In this document: positions 18,497 through 27,945 of the stretch, piece after piece
How the letters are laid out: the number at the start of each line of letters is the position of its first letter
Position numbering within the stretch: the first letter of the stretch is position 1
Position numbers and translations under genes: made by a program
Assembly (NCBI RefSeq): GCF_022531965.1
Contig: NZ_CP092831.1
Coordinates: forward strand, 1,206,001 to 1,270,000
DNA: 64,000 nucleotides
Direction of reading: 5' to 3'
From: Paenibacillus peoriae
GTDB taxonomy: Bacteria; Bacillota; Bacilli; Paenibacillales; Paenibacillaceae
Notes under the pieces: generated by a model
Databases searched by the model: none
Seen by the model: the letters and a program-made list of their open reading frames with translations, nothing else
What the model was told of the DNA's origin: nothing

Positions 18497-19696
18497 ATGA
18501 GCAGCTTACCTAAGTCTGCTACATTTCCACTTTTCATTCTGATGCTGAATTTGTTTATTGCTTTATTAGGTCAAGGCATGGTAATTCCCATTCTGCCTGA
18601 ATATCTGAAACAATTTAATGCGGCAGGAGCTGCTGCGGGGTATCTTATTGCCGCTTTTGGAGCAGCACAGTTTATTTTTTCGCCCCTAGGTGGGCAGCTT
18701 TCGGATAGATGGGGTCGAAAATCCATGATCATCACCGGTCTGTTTTTAACGGTCATTTCGGATCTCATGTTTGCTGTATCTACGACATTGCCTCTTCTAT
18801 ATATTGCCCGATTTATCGGGGGGATAGGTATTGGATTGATGGTTCCTTCCAATATGGCCTACGTCGCTGATATTACCACTTCTGAAACCCGAGCTAAAGG
18901 AATGGGATACTTGGGTGCTTCCATGAATTTGGGGATGGTGCTCGGTCCAGGGTTAGGTGGAATGATCGCTGAGTTTGGCATAAGGGTGCCCTATTTTTTT
19001 GCTGGTGGACTTGGACTTGTTGCTACGCTGCTTAGCTTGTATATGCCAGAGACACTACCCAAGGAAAAACGAAAACCCGCTAGCCATTGGGTCCGCCGGG
19101 AACCCATTCGCAACCAAATCCTAAATTCATTTCGGACATCCTATTTTCGTTATCTTCTCCTCATTCTGATCATGACATTAGGTTTGATGAATTACGAAAC
19201 AGTGTATGCTCTTTTTGTGGAACGAAAATATGGTTTTGATGCCACTAAAATCTCAATGATCATTACGGTTGGTGCAATTATAGGCATCGTTGTACAGATA
19301 TGGCTACTTGATTATCTCATCAAGAGACTTGGTGAGATGAAGCTTATACGTCTCTCTTTGATTATGACAGCCATCGCTTTACTGTTAATGATCATTAAGA
19401 TTAATTTAGGTTATTTGCTGGCGGTATCTGCTCTGTTTTTTGCTTTTAATGCCTTCCTAAGGCCAACCGTAAGTACAATGATCGCGAACTCAGCTGGTGA
19501 TCGCCAAGGATATGCCGCCGGATTGAATACGACGTATACCAGCCTAGGCAATATATTGGGACCCATTTTAGCGGGTTTGTTGTTTGACAAACACATTCAT
19601 ATTCCTTATATTTTTGGTGCACTTATCCTTGCATCTGCCCTTTTCTTAACCTTACAAAAATCGAAAAATGAGAAACGGATGGTTGTTAATGACTGA
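18497..19696 (+). CDS. MFS multidrug/tetracycline-type exporter
   Basis: Drug-proton antiporter of the major facilitator superfamily (399 residues, about 12 membrane helices). Typical features are the N-terminal LGQGMVIPILPEYL (motif near helix 1), GGQLSDRWGRKSMI (motif A after helix 2) and LGPGLGGMIAE (antiporter motif C in helix 5). ATG 18497 was chosen for the GGAGGGGG site 9 bases upstream. It overlaps the following TetR gene by 8 bases, indicating a self-regulated efflux unit. Substrate unknown. Confidence 0.88.
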   Translation: MSSLPKSATFPLFILMLNLFIALLGQGMVIPILPEYLKQFNAAGAAAGYLIAAFGAAQFIFSPLGGQLSDRWGRKSMIITGLFLTVISDLMFAVSTTLPLLYIARFIGGIGIGLMVPSNMAYVADITTSETRAKGMGYLGASMNLGMVLGPGLGGMIAEFGIRVPYFFAGGLGLVATLLSLYMPETLPKEKRKPASHWVRREPIRNQILNSFRTSYFRYLLLILIMTLGLMNYETVYALFVERKYGFDATKISMIITVGAIIGIVVQIWLLDYLIKRLGEMKLIRLSLIMTAIALLLMIIKINLGYLLAVSALFFAFNAFLRPTVSTMIANSAGDRQGYAAGLNTTYTSLGNILGPILAGLLFDKHIHIPYIFGALILASALFLTLQKSKNEKRMVVND

Positions 19697-20351
19697 GAAC
19701 TGGCACCAGAATTTGAAAAACAAAAATCGGGAAGAACTCATTGCGGCTGCAAAGGAACTTTTTATGAAGCAAAGCTTTCTCAAAGTTAATATTAAGGATG
19801 TATGCAACGTGGCTGGTGTAAGTCGAGTCACATTCTATAAGCACTTTCAGTCCATGAACGAACTGATCTTTGAGGTCCAGATGGAAATCCTTGAGAGCAT
19901 GACCGAATTTGTTAGAAGGGCACCTTCAGCCGAAATGAGCGGTAAGGAGATGCTGACTTCGATGCTTGATGCATGGATTGATTACGCTTGGAAACATCCG
20001 GAATACATCAAGTTTATTCTTTTATTCGATCTGCATTACGAAGCTTATGATTCAAATCAAGAACTCAAAGAACAGTACAACAATTTTGTTAGCCGGGGAA
20101 AGGAACGACATTTCCTGATGGATGCTCTGGAAGTTGGATTTCAAGATGGATCATTAAAGTCCGACACGGAGCCCTTGAAGACCGCTCATTTTATCTTCAC
20201 GTCTATGATGGGTATACTCCAGAAAATGAGTCTGACGTCCAAGGACGAACGGAATAACGAACTTGAGGATATAGAAATTGCTAACCGATTTGTGGGGATG
20301 TTGATTCAGTATTTAAGTCCAGAAAGTGATGAATCCCCTACCTTTAGGTAG
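19689..20351 (+). CDS. TetR/AcrR family transcriptional regulator
   Basis: Probable repressor of the MFS exporter upstream. ATG 19689 overlaps the exporter stop and gives 220 residues. The N-terminal helix-turn-helix reads AAKELFMKQSFLKVNIKDVC and GVSRVTFYKHF (about 18-55), standard for TetR proteins. The C-terminal ligand domain is not diagnostic. Gene order exporter-then-regulator in one transcript suggests feedback control. The inverted repeat at 18444-18475 is the candidate operator. Confidence 0.85.
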   Translation: MTENWHQNLKNKNREELIAAAKELFMKQSFLKVNIKDVCNVAGVSRVTFYKHFQSMNELIFEVQMEILESMTEFVRRAPSAEMSGKEMLTSMLDAWIDYAWKHPEYIKFILLFDLHYEAYDSNQELKEQYNNFVSRGKERHFLMDALEVGFQDGSLKSDTEPLKTAHFIFTSMMGILQKMSLTSKDERNNELEDIEIANRFVGMLIQYLSPESDESPTFR

Positions 20352-20492
20352 AAGTCGCTGCTGTATTCCAAAGGATTATAGATCGTCCAATGGACGAAAT
20401 AGAATAACATGGCTCAGTCTGCTAAACTGTGAAAATAGAGCGATTACATATACTTGTCATATTAGCCTTATCTATTTCACGGAGGTGCGGGG

Positions 20493-21404
20493 ATGAACGG
20501 AAGTCTGTTTGAGCCACGGCTACGTGACGGGGATTATATTCCTCGCTTTTTTGCTTACTATTACAAGCAATGGCATGACTATACGATGTCTTACCACGAT
20601 CATCATTCCACTGAAATTATGTACATGATTTCCGGCTTTTGCAGGGTAGATGTACAAACGGGAGAGAACACGGAAGAAAGCATCGCGCTGCGTAAAGGCG
20701 AGTTTATTATGCTGGACGCAGGTGTACCGCATCGACTGGTGGTGGAAGGAGTACAACCGTGCCGGATGCTAAATGTAGAGTTTGGTTTTACGGAAGGGGT
20801 GAGGGTAGGGCCGTCTATCCGACAAATCGCAACGGAGGAGCAGGAGGTCACGACTCTCATGTCACGTCCGTTCCCGTATCTGGTACTATCGGACCCGGAA
20901 GAGGTATATTATGCGCTGAAAAGTCTCGTGCTGGAGCTGGACCAACGAAAAGAACAGCCGGGTGCAATGGCAGAGATGCTTTTTATGCAATTGCTAGTAC
21001 GAATTGCACGTCTACGGGAAGAGGCAGAGCGCAGCAACACGCAGCAAACGGATATGTACATCAAACGATGCATTGAATTTCTCCATCTGAACTATGATCG
21101 AGAGATTGTGGTCAAGGACATGGCGGCGGCCGTGAATCTGCACCCAGGTTATTTGCACCGTATTTTCAAAAAACATACGGGGCTAACACTCACCGCGTAT
21201 TTAACAATGCTGCGAATGGACAAGGCCCGTATGCTTCTTCAGCAAACGGACATTCCCATTCAAGAAATTGCCGATTATGTAGGCGTAGCCAGCAGGCAGT
21301 ATTTTCATATGCTGTTCAAAAAGCACACAGGCCAAACCCCTGTAGAATACCGCTCTGCTGTAGAGCGCAATGTGAGGAACTATGCGGAGGAGGAAGGGGA
21401 CTGA
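20493..21404 (+). CDS. AraC family regulator with N-terminal cupin sensor
   Basis: DNA-binding regulator of 303 residues. A cupin-type sugar-sensing domain covers about 20-140 (YHDHHSTEIMYMISG, LDAGVPHRL). Two helix-turn-helix units sit in the last 100 residues (VKDMAAAVNLHPGYLHRIFKKHTG and IPIQEIADYVGVASRQYFHMLFKK). ATG 20493 follows GGAGGTG. Regulators of this layout usually control carbohydrate genes, but none is adjacent, so the target is unknown. A terminator follows. Confidence 0.85.
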   Translation: MNGSLFEPRLRDGDYIPRFFAYYYKQWHDYTMSYHDHHSTEIMYMISGFCRVDVQTGENTEESIALRKGEFIMLDAGVPHRLVVEGVQPCRMLNVEFGFTEGVRVGPSIRQIATEEQEVTTLMSRPFPYLVLSDPEEVYYALKSLVLELDQRKEQPGAMAEMLFMQLLVRIARLREEAERSNTQQTDMYIKRCIEFLHLNYDREIVVKDMAAAVNLHPGYLHRIFKKHTGLTLTAYLTMLRMDKARMLLQQTDIPIQEIADYVGVASRQYFHMLFKKHTGQTPVEYRSAVERNVRNYAEEEGD

Positions 21405-21442
21405 ATATATAGGAAGTTTTATGATTTATTCATATTCGCGTG

Positions 21443-21474
21443 GAGCTTACCTGATAAAAAGGTAGGCTTTTTTT
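21443..21474 (+). terminator. Intrinsic terminator after the AraC regulator
   Basis: AGCTTACCT pairs with AGGTAGGCT with one mismatch, followed by TTTTTTT. Between it and 21861 the sequence is very AT-rich and contains only the promoter below. Confidence 0.7.
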
Positions 21475-21719
21475 GATTTTGAAAATAGGCAATTGGATTC
21501 AGGTTCAAAAGAATCATTTTTTGGGAATTGAAATTCATATGATTATTTTAAATTGAAGATGTTCATAGGCGAATTAACTTTATTTCTTTGAAAATGAAGA
21601 CGTATTTTCACAAGTATGGATGCTTGTTTTGGGTAAAAAGAATCTGAATGATAGTAAATTTTTCATTTTTATGCATGATAATAGGTCTTATATCTTGATT
21701 GTTTTATAAGAGTTATAAA

Positions 21720-21748
21720 TTGACAATAACAAAAACACTTCGTATGAT
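21720..21748 (+). promoter_or_regulatory. Promoter of the VgrG/PAAR-like toxin operon
   Basis: A perfect -35 TTGACA (21720-21725), a 17-base spacer and TATGAT (21743-21748) precede the first gene by about 113 bases. This is the best promoter in the AT-rich gap and would drive the five genes to 28752. Confidence 0.7.
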
Positions 21749-21861
21749 ACCTATAATGTAAGGTATAAATTGGAATTCAAATGGTTCTTTGGATTCAATT
21801 ATGTTATAAAGTTCCATGAAATGAATATTGAGATTGAACATATAAAGGAGTTTTACCGTCG

Positions 21862-22521
21862 ATGGGACATATGGATGAACAAATTGCAGACATGATTAAT
21901 ACTGCACGGAAGGAACAACAGGGTGCATCTGGTCTCCCGAAATCGGATTTACACAATTACATAGAATCTGAGAGCGGCTTGGAACTTTATCCACTTAAGA
22001 TGCTGGACGGAGAACGAATCGCTTTTGCAGAACGTCCTTTGCTGAACGACAAAATTTCGATATGGTTGCCCCGGACTTTCACCGAGATGGGTGAGCGGGA
22101 GATTGAACTTAAATATCCTTCGAGTTATCGCCCACCGCTCATTTTGACCGATCCAACAGGGGAGATCAATTTTTCTTTTAACCTGACACCAAGCGAACTG
22201 ACGGATGAGGAGCTAGAGGCGTTCACCAGCGAGATGATCTACATTTTGCACCACACGCAAAAGTTGACGGAATGGTATGCAGACGGTGTGTGCAAGGTGT
22301 ACGGACGACGGGTCGGATACTGTGAATTTATGACTCCGGCTTTGAATACGCGTCTGTATAATCTGACCTTTTTTGCAGCTCTGGAAGGGCATGCGCTTAT
22401 ATGCTCATTTAACTGTACGGAGGAACGTATGGATACATGGCGTCCGGTCGCTCAACGTATGATGACCACACTAAAAATCCTGCCTAGTGAGGCTGAAGGA
22501 GAAGGAACATGGAGCAGATAA
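21862..22521 (+). CDS. DcrB/DUF1795-like protein, possible effector chaperone
   Basis: Soluble 219-residue protein with no signal peptide or membrane segment. From about residue 55 (ERPLLNDKISIWLPRTFTEM) to the end (LYNLTFFAALEGHALICSFNC and PVAQRMMTTLKIL) it has the layout of DcrB/DUF1795 proteins. That family includes the Eag chaperones of type VI secretion effectors, which shield hydrophobic effector segments. It is first in the operon and overlaps the spike gene by 13 bases. ATG 21862 follows AAGGAG at an 11-base spacing; ATG 21871 is an alternative. Family membership is my reading of the pattern; the chaperone role is inference from context. Confidence 0.55.
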   Translation: MGHMDEQIADMINTARKEQQGASGLPKSDLHNYIESESGLELYPLKMLDGERIAFAERPLLNDKISIWLPRTFTEMGEREIELKYPSSYRPPLILTDPTGEINFSFNLTPSELTDEELEAFTSEMIYILHHTQKLTEWYADGVCKVYGRRVGYCEFMTPALNTRLYNLTFFAALEGHALICSFNCTEERMDTWRPVAQRMMTTLKILPSEAEGEGTWSR

Positions 22522-23933
22522 GCACCACCTATTCTAATCTGAAAATCACGCCTTATCAGCTTATCAATGTACAGGAGCTCTACCTGGTCAAGCAGCTGAA
22601 CGACCACACTCGGTTGCGTTTTACCGCTGTCGTGCCTGAGGAACTAAAAGATACTTATGTGGATATGACCAAATTTGACTCACCTGTCGGAATCTCGCAG
22701 CTGGCTGAGGATGGCACGGAGGTTCCCTTGTTTAGCGGAACAGTGCTGGCGATTGAAGTGAAGGCGGTACGAGATGTGTACTACCTGGAGGTAGAGGCTG
22801 TGTCGCATACCTACAGGCTGGATGTACGCCCCCAAAGTCGTTCTTTTCAGGACAAAAATATGAAGGTGGATGAACTGCTGCGTCGTATTTCGCTTCTTTA
22901 TCCTAGCTTGGACATCATGGATTCGGCCACCGGAGGAGCGTCGATCGGGCGGATGTGGGTGCAGTACCGCGAGACTGATTGGGCTTTTCTCAAGCGGCTG
23001 GCTTCCTATTACCATACCTCCCTTATGCCCGCGGCCATATTTGATACCCCAAAGTTCTATTTTGGCATTGAGGAAAGTGGAACAGCCGTTCAACTGGACA
23101 ATTATCATTACACGGTAAGCAAAAGAATCTCGGCATATCGCTACTTTGCAGGCAATGATACAGCTTCGGTGGACGAGCAGGATTTTCTCGATTATACCGT
23201 TGAAACAGAGCAGGTGCTGGAACTGGGCAATGAAATCCAATTCCGTGGCAAAACGCTATATGTATACGAGGCACAAACTCGTATGACGCAGGGAGTACTG
23301 CTGCACACATATACCTTGACGACACATAAGGGGTTGCGACAGAAAGCGTATTATAACGAGCAGTTGACGGGTCTGTCTCTGGAGGGAAAAGTGATCGCTG
23401 TCGAACGTGATCGGGTTAAAGTGCATCTGGATATCGACCCGGAGCAGGACAAAAATACAGCCCACTGGTTTCCATATGCAACAGGGTATAGTGCAGAGGG
23501 GCATAGTGGCTGGTATGTGATGCCTGAGCTGGGGGATAAAGTGCGTATTTATTTCCCGAACCAGCATGATGACGAGGGCATCGCGAGTAGCTCGGTCCGG
23601 CAGGATCGGGGGGATGGCGGCCACAATCATTTGAAGCATCCCGACGTAAAAATTTTCCGAACGCCACATGGTAAGGAAATCCGCTTGACACCGGACGAGG
23701 TGGTGATTACCGGCAAGGATGACGCTGTTTTCATCAAGCTGAATCAGGGCGACGGTATTCATATGGTGAGCAACAAAGATATTCATTTTTCGGCAGGCGG
23801 TAACATCCACATGGAGGCGGGGCAAAAGGTGACTATTTCCGCCGGTCAGGAAATCAACCTGTCCAGCCGCAGCAGCCATATTACACTCGGTGGTGACACA
23901 TCGGTCGTTGGCAGCGAAGTCAAAACGAATTGA
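22509..23933 (+). CDS. VgrG-like spike protein (phage late control D / gp27-gp5 fold)
   Basis: Resembles the spike of type VI secretion systems and phage tails. In 474 residues there is an N-terminal gp27-like region (about 1-280, with the family segment QYRETDWAFLKRLASYYHTS). A gp5 OB-fold follows (about 285-365, FPYATGYSAEGHSGWYVMPE, GDKVRIYFP). The tail is of short beta repeats (IHFSAGGNIHMEAGQKVTIS) like the VgrG needle. It has no toxin extension, so it is probably the structural spike. ATG 22509 follows GAAGGAGAAGG and overlaps the previous gene. No sheath, tube or baseplate gene accompanies it. Confidence 0.8.
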   Translation: MEQISTTYSNLKITPYQLINVQELYLVKQLNDHTRLRFTAVVPEELKDTYVDMTKFDSPVGISQLAEDGTEVPLFSGTVLAIEVKAVRDVYYLEVEAVSHTYRLDVRPQSRSFQDKNMKVDELLRRISLLYPSLDIMDSATGGASIGRMWVQYRETDWAFLKRLASYYHTSLMPAAIFDTPKFYFGIEESGTAVQLDNYHYTVSKRISAYRYFAGNDTASVDEQDFLDYTVETEQVLELGNEIQFRGKTLYVYEAQTRMTQGVLLHTYTLTTHKGLRQKAYYNEQLTGLSLEGKVIAVERDRVKVHLDIDPEQDKNTAHWFPYATGYSAEGHSGWYVMPELGDKVRIYFPNQHDDEGIASSSVRQDRGDGGHNHLKHPDVKIFRTPHGKEIRLTPDEVVITGKDDAVFIKLNQGDGIHMVSNKDIHFSAGGNIHMEAGQKVTISAGQEINLSSRSSHITLGGDTSVVGSEVKTN

Positions 23934-23948
23934 CGGAGGAAGCAGACC

Positions 23949-24377
23949 ATGGCAAAAGAAAAAGCATCCATGACCATTCAGGCCGGATCAGGTGCAAAAA
24001 AAGGATATGTGGTTGCAGGGGCTATTTTGAAATGCAACCGTGGTACACAACCCACCCGGCTCAAGCGTCCGTTTAGCCACGGTGTTTACATCAAGGACAA
24101 GGCCCAGATGAATGTGGGGGATCACGAACCGGGAGTTCATATATCTGGGTTTGGTAACTGTTTTAGCTCGGCCAATCCGGCGGTTCAAAATAGCGAGATG
24201 GTGGACATTTTCGGTGTGAAGAAGGCGCCTTGTATTCCGGTCATTCTTCGACCCTGGATTGGGGGCAAGCAGGATGTGCTCGTCGAGGGACAGCCTGCCT
24301 TGCTGGAGCATTGTACCAATGCCTGCCTGTATTGCGGAGCAATAACGATTGAAAATGACGGGCAGAATCTGGAATGA
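23949..24377 (+). CDS. DUF4280 / PAAR-like spike tip protein
   Basis: Small Cys- and Pro-rich protein of 142 residues. The segment GAILKCNRGTQPTRLK near the start, FGNCFSSANPAVQ, the central PCIPVILRPWIGGKQDVLVEGQPALL and the end CTNACLYCGAITI match the DUF4280 family, which is PAAR-like. It would cap the VgrG needle. ATG 23949 follows CGGAGGA, 15 bases after the VgrG stop, and its stop overlaps the start of the toxin fusion. Cysteine placement suggests a metal site, as in PAAR tips. Confidence 0.75.
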   Translation: MAKEKASMTIQAGSGAKKGYVVAGAILKCNRGTQPTRLKRPFSHGVYIKDKAQMNVGDHEPGVHISGFGNCFSSANPAVQNSEMVDIFGVKKAPCIPVILRPWIGGKQDVLVEGQPALLEHCTNACLYCGAITIENDGQNLE

Positions 24378-27300
24378 TAGTGGGGGTTTCTCATCAAATG
24401 GACAAGGTGCAGGAAACATCCGGTTACCGTCATGTGGAATTACTGAGTAAAGTTCCGCTGCAAACCATGACAGACATTCGTATTGAGCGTAGATTGGGCG
24501 ACCATGTGCGTTTGGTAGTAAGTGGTATCGTGCCGGAGGAAAATCAGGAACGGTTTATGGAGTTAGAGAGTGAAGCCGAACCGGTTGAAGTCATCGAAAA
24601 GGACAAGGATGGCCAGCGGCTGCGTACGTTGTTTCATGGACAAATGACGCGTATCACGCTGAAGCAGGTACACGGTATTCATTACGTACAGTTAGAGGCC
24701 ATATCACATACGATTCGGCTCGATGTGAGGCCTGTGACCCGGTCTTTTCAAAATCATACCATGACGTATGGGCAGCTGCTGAAGCAGGTACTTACTGGTT
24801 ATACAGGCGCAGATGTGATTGATACGGTCAGCGGGGGTGCTCAACTGGGCGCTTTGACATTGCAGTACAGAGAAACAGACTGGGCATTTTTGAAAAGGAT
24901 GGCTTCCAGATTTGGAGCTGTGCTTGTGCCTGAGGCTGCCGCAGATGCCCCCAAGTTCTGGTTCGGTATTCCCGAGGGGCGACCCGCAACACTGGATGAG
25001 GTCCCGTATCGTTCAAGAAAAAGCTTTGTCGGCGCAGATGGGGCTTTTTCTGACGGGGACGGTTTGTCATGTGGAGCATCGTCGGTGTACGAAGCCGCAG
25101 CAATCCTTGGCGGCCCTCTTCCAGGATCGGGTCATGTGGACGACGGAATAAAATATTTTTGGAGTGATTCAAGCAGCAGTGAGCGACTATCTGCTGTCAG
25201 CGTGGATGGCTTCATGGGTAGAGCATTGCCTGGAGGAGCAGACCTTTGGCAAAGACAGCCGGGGATTCAAATCGGTATGCGCCATAACGAAGCCAACACC
25301 CCCTATGGTACGTTCTATACTGTGGAGAGTGCACGATATTTCCGCCCGGGAGATGTACTCTCTTTTCAAGGCAAGGAACTGCTCGTTGCGGATATCGTGT
25401 CCCGGATGGACCGGGGGTTGTTTTTACATACCTATACACTGGTTTCTGAAGATGAAATTCGGCAAAAGCCGATCTGGAACCATTCAGTGAGAGGGGCCTC
25501 CCTAGAGGGCCAGGTACTGGAAGTTGAGCGGGATCAGGTACGTGTACATCTCACCATAGATGCTGTACAGGAACGGGAAAAGGCATGCTGGCTCCCCTAT
25601 GCAACAGGCTATAGTGCAGAGGGCCATAGCGGCTGGTATGTGATGCCCGAAAAAGGAGACATGGTGCAGGTACAGTTCCCGACTTTGCAGGAGTCGGATG
25701 GTTTTGCAGCCAGGTCTGTGAGGCGCAGTGGCAAGCCTATACCCGAGTTAGGCAATCCGGACATTAAATACTGGGGCACTCCTCATGACAAGCTGGTTAA
25801 GCTAAGCGCGCAAGAGTTGCTGGTATCGGCTAAAACGGATAGCGTATATATTTCACTTGATGCGAAGGGAATACAGGTACACAGTGACCATACGCTTTCA
25901 ATTGCGGCCAAACGGGGGCTAACGATCCACGCGGAGGACACACTGGACATTACGGCAAACGAGGCCATTTATTTGCAAGCAGGTAGCAGTAGTATGGTGA
26001 TAGACGGAGAGACGGATATTCGTTCGTCGCGAGTGAAGCTGGATGGGATAATCAAGCGTCCGGTTTTCGTCGCTGATCTGGAGCCCGTGCCAGAACCGCC
26101 GTTGATGTCGATCAAGGCGTATCAGGCCGCCCACGCGCCGAAGAGTACTGGCGGGGCAGGAGGAGGTTCTCCGAGTGAACAGGGTTCGGGGAGCAGCAAG
26201 CCTGGGAAGGTAGGTGTTTCCCCCGCTGCGTCTGCATCGCCCAAGGCAAACCTGCTGGGCGGTATGCTGAACGTAGCTCAGAAGGCGCTGAGTATCATCG
26301 GTACGGTTCCCGTATTGGGAACGCCTGCCCGGATAGTGAGCAGCAAGCTCGCCTCTATTCGCCGCGACGTTGCCAAGGGAGGATCAACCCGTGCCTTGAA
26401 GTATGCGGCCGCTGGTTTATCCATGCTGGCAGGCGTGCCATCAGGAGGCTGGGCTGTGCTGGCCGGAAGGAATCTGGCGCGGGAAGCCGTAGCCTTTAAC
26501 CGCCGGGTAGCTGCTTATAAAAAGAGCGGTGTCGGACAACGCTACGCCGCCGCTTACAGAGGCAAAGTATGGACGGCAGCCCGCAACATCGCTAGTTCCA
26601 GATCATTAGGGGAGCTAGCGAAAAATCTAGCCCATAATATGGACAAGCTGAACACGGAGTATCACAAAATTCCGCTTGAAGTGAGAAAAGGTTGGCGGAA
26701 TAAGGAAGTTGAACAGTTACAACCCTTAGATGCCACCGGAGCGAAGAAAATTCTTGATGAGAAATTTGGTTCCATTAATCAAAATGACCAAAATAGAAAT
26801 CTTGAATTTGAGGAATATGTTAAGAATGTAATGGTGATGCGTGAAGGAGAAACAGGTTTTTTAGAAGAAAAAGAAAGATTAAGGAATGAGTATGAAAGAT
26901 ATTATAAGTTTAATCCAAATAGGGATTTTGAAACTTGGTTTGCAAGGCTAACACAAACGAGTAAAGTAGAAAGTAACTCGGAGACAAAAGCCCAGTGGGC
27001 CTTCGTAGAGCTGATTTTAAATAAAAAGGATCCGTACCCTAGGCCAGTAAATCCCGAGCTAAAAGGAAAAACAGAGCCAGATGTTCGTTTAGAAACTGTG
27101 ATGAATGCAGGAGCCAAAAAAGCGGAAAAAGAACAAGCTGAAGCTGATCTAAGGCGATGGTATCAAAATTTATACAAGGGTAAGCAACAACAGACTTTTG
27201 AAGAATGGTTTGCCCATCTTACAAGTAGTGATAAGATGGAAGCCGAGCAGGCACTAAGTGAATTCCGTGGGAAGATAGCATTAGAGAGCGCAATTTCTCA

Positions 27301-27820
27301 AGCACAGTTCGAACTCATAATTTCCACCGCATCTATCTTCCAATCAAGACAGAGCACCCGTCCGACTCTTGGTATTGTATCTCGCGGCATGTCAAAAGGA
27401 GCAGGGGGCATTAAGGGGAATCCTAAGATACCAGAGGGGACGGGGAATCCTTCACCTGAACAATTGTTAAAAATTAAGCATGCTAATATGAAGAACCCTA
27501 GAGGGGGACTTAATGATTTGATTCCATTAGATATAAGGGTAGCTAAAAAGACGCAGAAACCTGTACGTAGGCATCTTACCCAAGGTGAAAAGAAACTAGC
27601 TCATCAGCATCTAGACGATCTTGCAGCACGCAGGAATGGGGATCCAAATGCAGCCCAAAGATTAGCTTCCGATAAGTACAGAGAACACCCCCGTGATGAT
27701 GGATGGACTAGCCTCGACATTATTGATGAGAAAAAAACTACTGGAATAACGAACGTTATGAGGCTTCTTTATAAAGAAGTAGATGATGGGATAGAATGGA
27801 GAGTTATTCAGAACCATTAA
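24374..27820 (+). CDS. VgrG-like polymorphic toxin, 1148 residues, unrecognised C-terminal domain
   Basis: Modular effector. Residues 1-590 repeat the VgrG layout of the 22509 gene (QYRETDWAFLKRMAS and CWLPYATGYSAEGHSGWYVMPE) with an extra segment of about 80 residues near 215-300. A Gly/Ser/Pro linker (about 590-625) follows, then an Ala/Gly-rich hydrophobic part (about 625-710). A charged region contains two related units (YYKFNPNRDFETWFARLT near 843 and RWYQNLYKGKQQQTFEEWFA near 929). The final domain of about 140 residues ends in IEWRVIQNH. I do not recognise that domain; a small nuclease is possible but unproven. Base composition drops sharply in the tail: G+C is 30 of 60 at 25981-26040 but 16 of 60 at 26761-26820. 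ATG 24374 overlaps the previous stop; ATG 24398 is an alternative. Confidence 0.75.
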   Translation: MIVGVSHQMDKVQETSGYRHVELLSKVPLQTMTDIRIERRLGDHVRLVVSGIVPEENQERFMELESEAEPVEVIEKDKDGQRLRTLFHGQMTRITLKQVHGIHYVQLEAISHTIRLDVRPVTRSFQNHTMTYGQLLKQVLTGYTGADVIDTVSGGAQLGALTLQYRETDWAFLKRMASRFGAVLVPEAAADAPKFWFGIPEGRPATLDEVPYRSRKSFVGADGAFSDGDGLSCGASSVYEAAAILGGPLPGSGHVDDGIKYFWSDSSSSERLSAVSVDGFMGRALPGGADLWQRQPGIQIGMRHNEANTPYGTFYTVESARYFRPGDVLSFQGKELLVADIVSRMDRGLFLHTYTLVSEDEIRQKPIWNHSVRGASLEGQVLEVERDQVRVHLTIDAVQEREKACWLPYATGYSAEGHSGWYVMPEKGDMVQVQFPTLQESDGFAARSVRRSGKPIPELGNPDIKYWGTPHDKLVKLSAQELLVSAKTDSVYISLDAKGIQVHSDHTLSIAAKRGLTIHAEDTLDITANEAIYLQAGSSSMVIDGETDIRSSRVKLDGIIKRPVFVADLEPVPEPPLMSIKAYQAAHAPKSTGGAGGGSPSEQGSGSSKPGKVGVSPAASASPKANLLGGMLNVAQKALSIIGTVPVLGTPARIVSSKLASIRRDVAKGGSTRALKYAAAGLSMLAGVPSGGWAVLAGRNLAREAVAFNRRVAAYKKSGVGQRYAAAYRGKVWTAARNIASSRSLGELAKNLAHNMDKLNTEYHKIPLEVRKGWRNKEVEQLQPLDATGAKKILDEKFGSINQNDQNRNLEFEEYVKNVMVMREGETGFLEEKERLRNEYERYYKFNPNRDFETWFARLTQTSKVESNSETKAQWAFVELILNKKDPYPRPVNPELKGKTEPDVRLETVMNAGAKKAEKEQAEADLRRWYQNLYKGKQQQTFEEWFAHLTSSDKMEAEQALSEFRGKIALESAISQAQFELIISTASIFQSRQSTRPTLGIVSRGMSKGAGGIKGNPKIPEGTGNPSPEQLLKIKHANMKNPRGGLNDLIPLDIRVAKKTQKPVRRHLTQGEKKLAHQHLDDLAARRNGDPNAAQRLASDKYREHPRDDGWTSLDIIDEKKTTGITNVMRLLYKEVDDGIEWRVIQNH

Positions 27821-27945
27821 AATTAGGAAAGGCGAGTTTTAAAATTTAAGTAGAGAAGCACCAGCAAAAGGAAATTATCCATGGTAGGCTTCAGCCTTTA
27901 AGAAGATATGGATACTATTTTAAGCGGAATGGAAGATGAAAAAAG

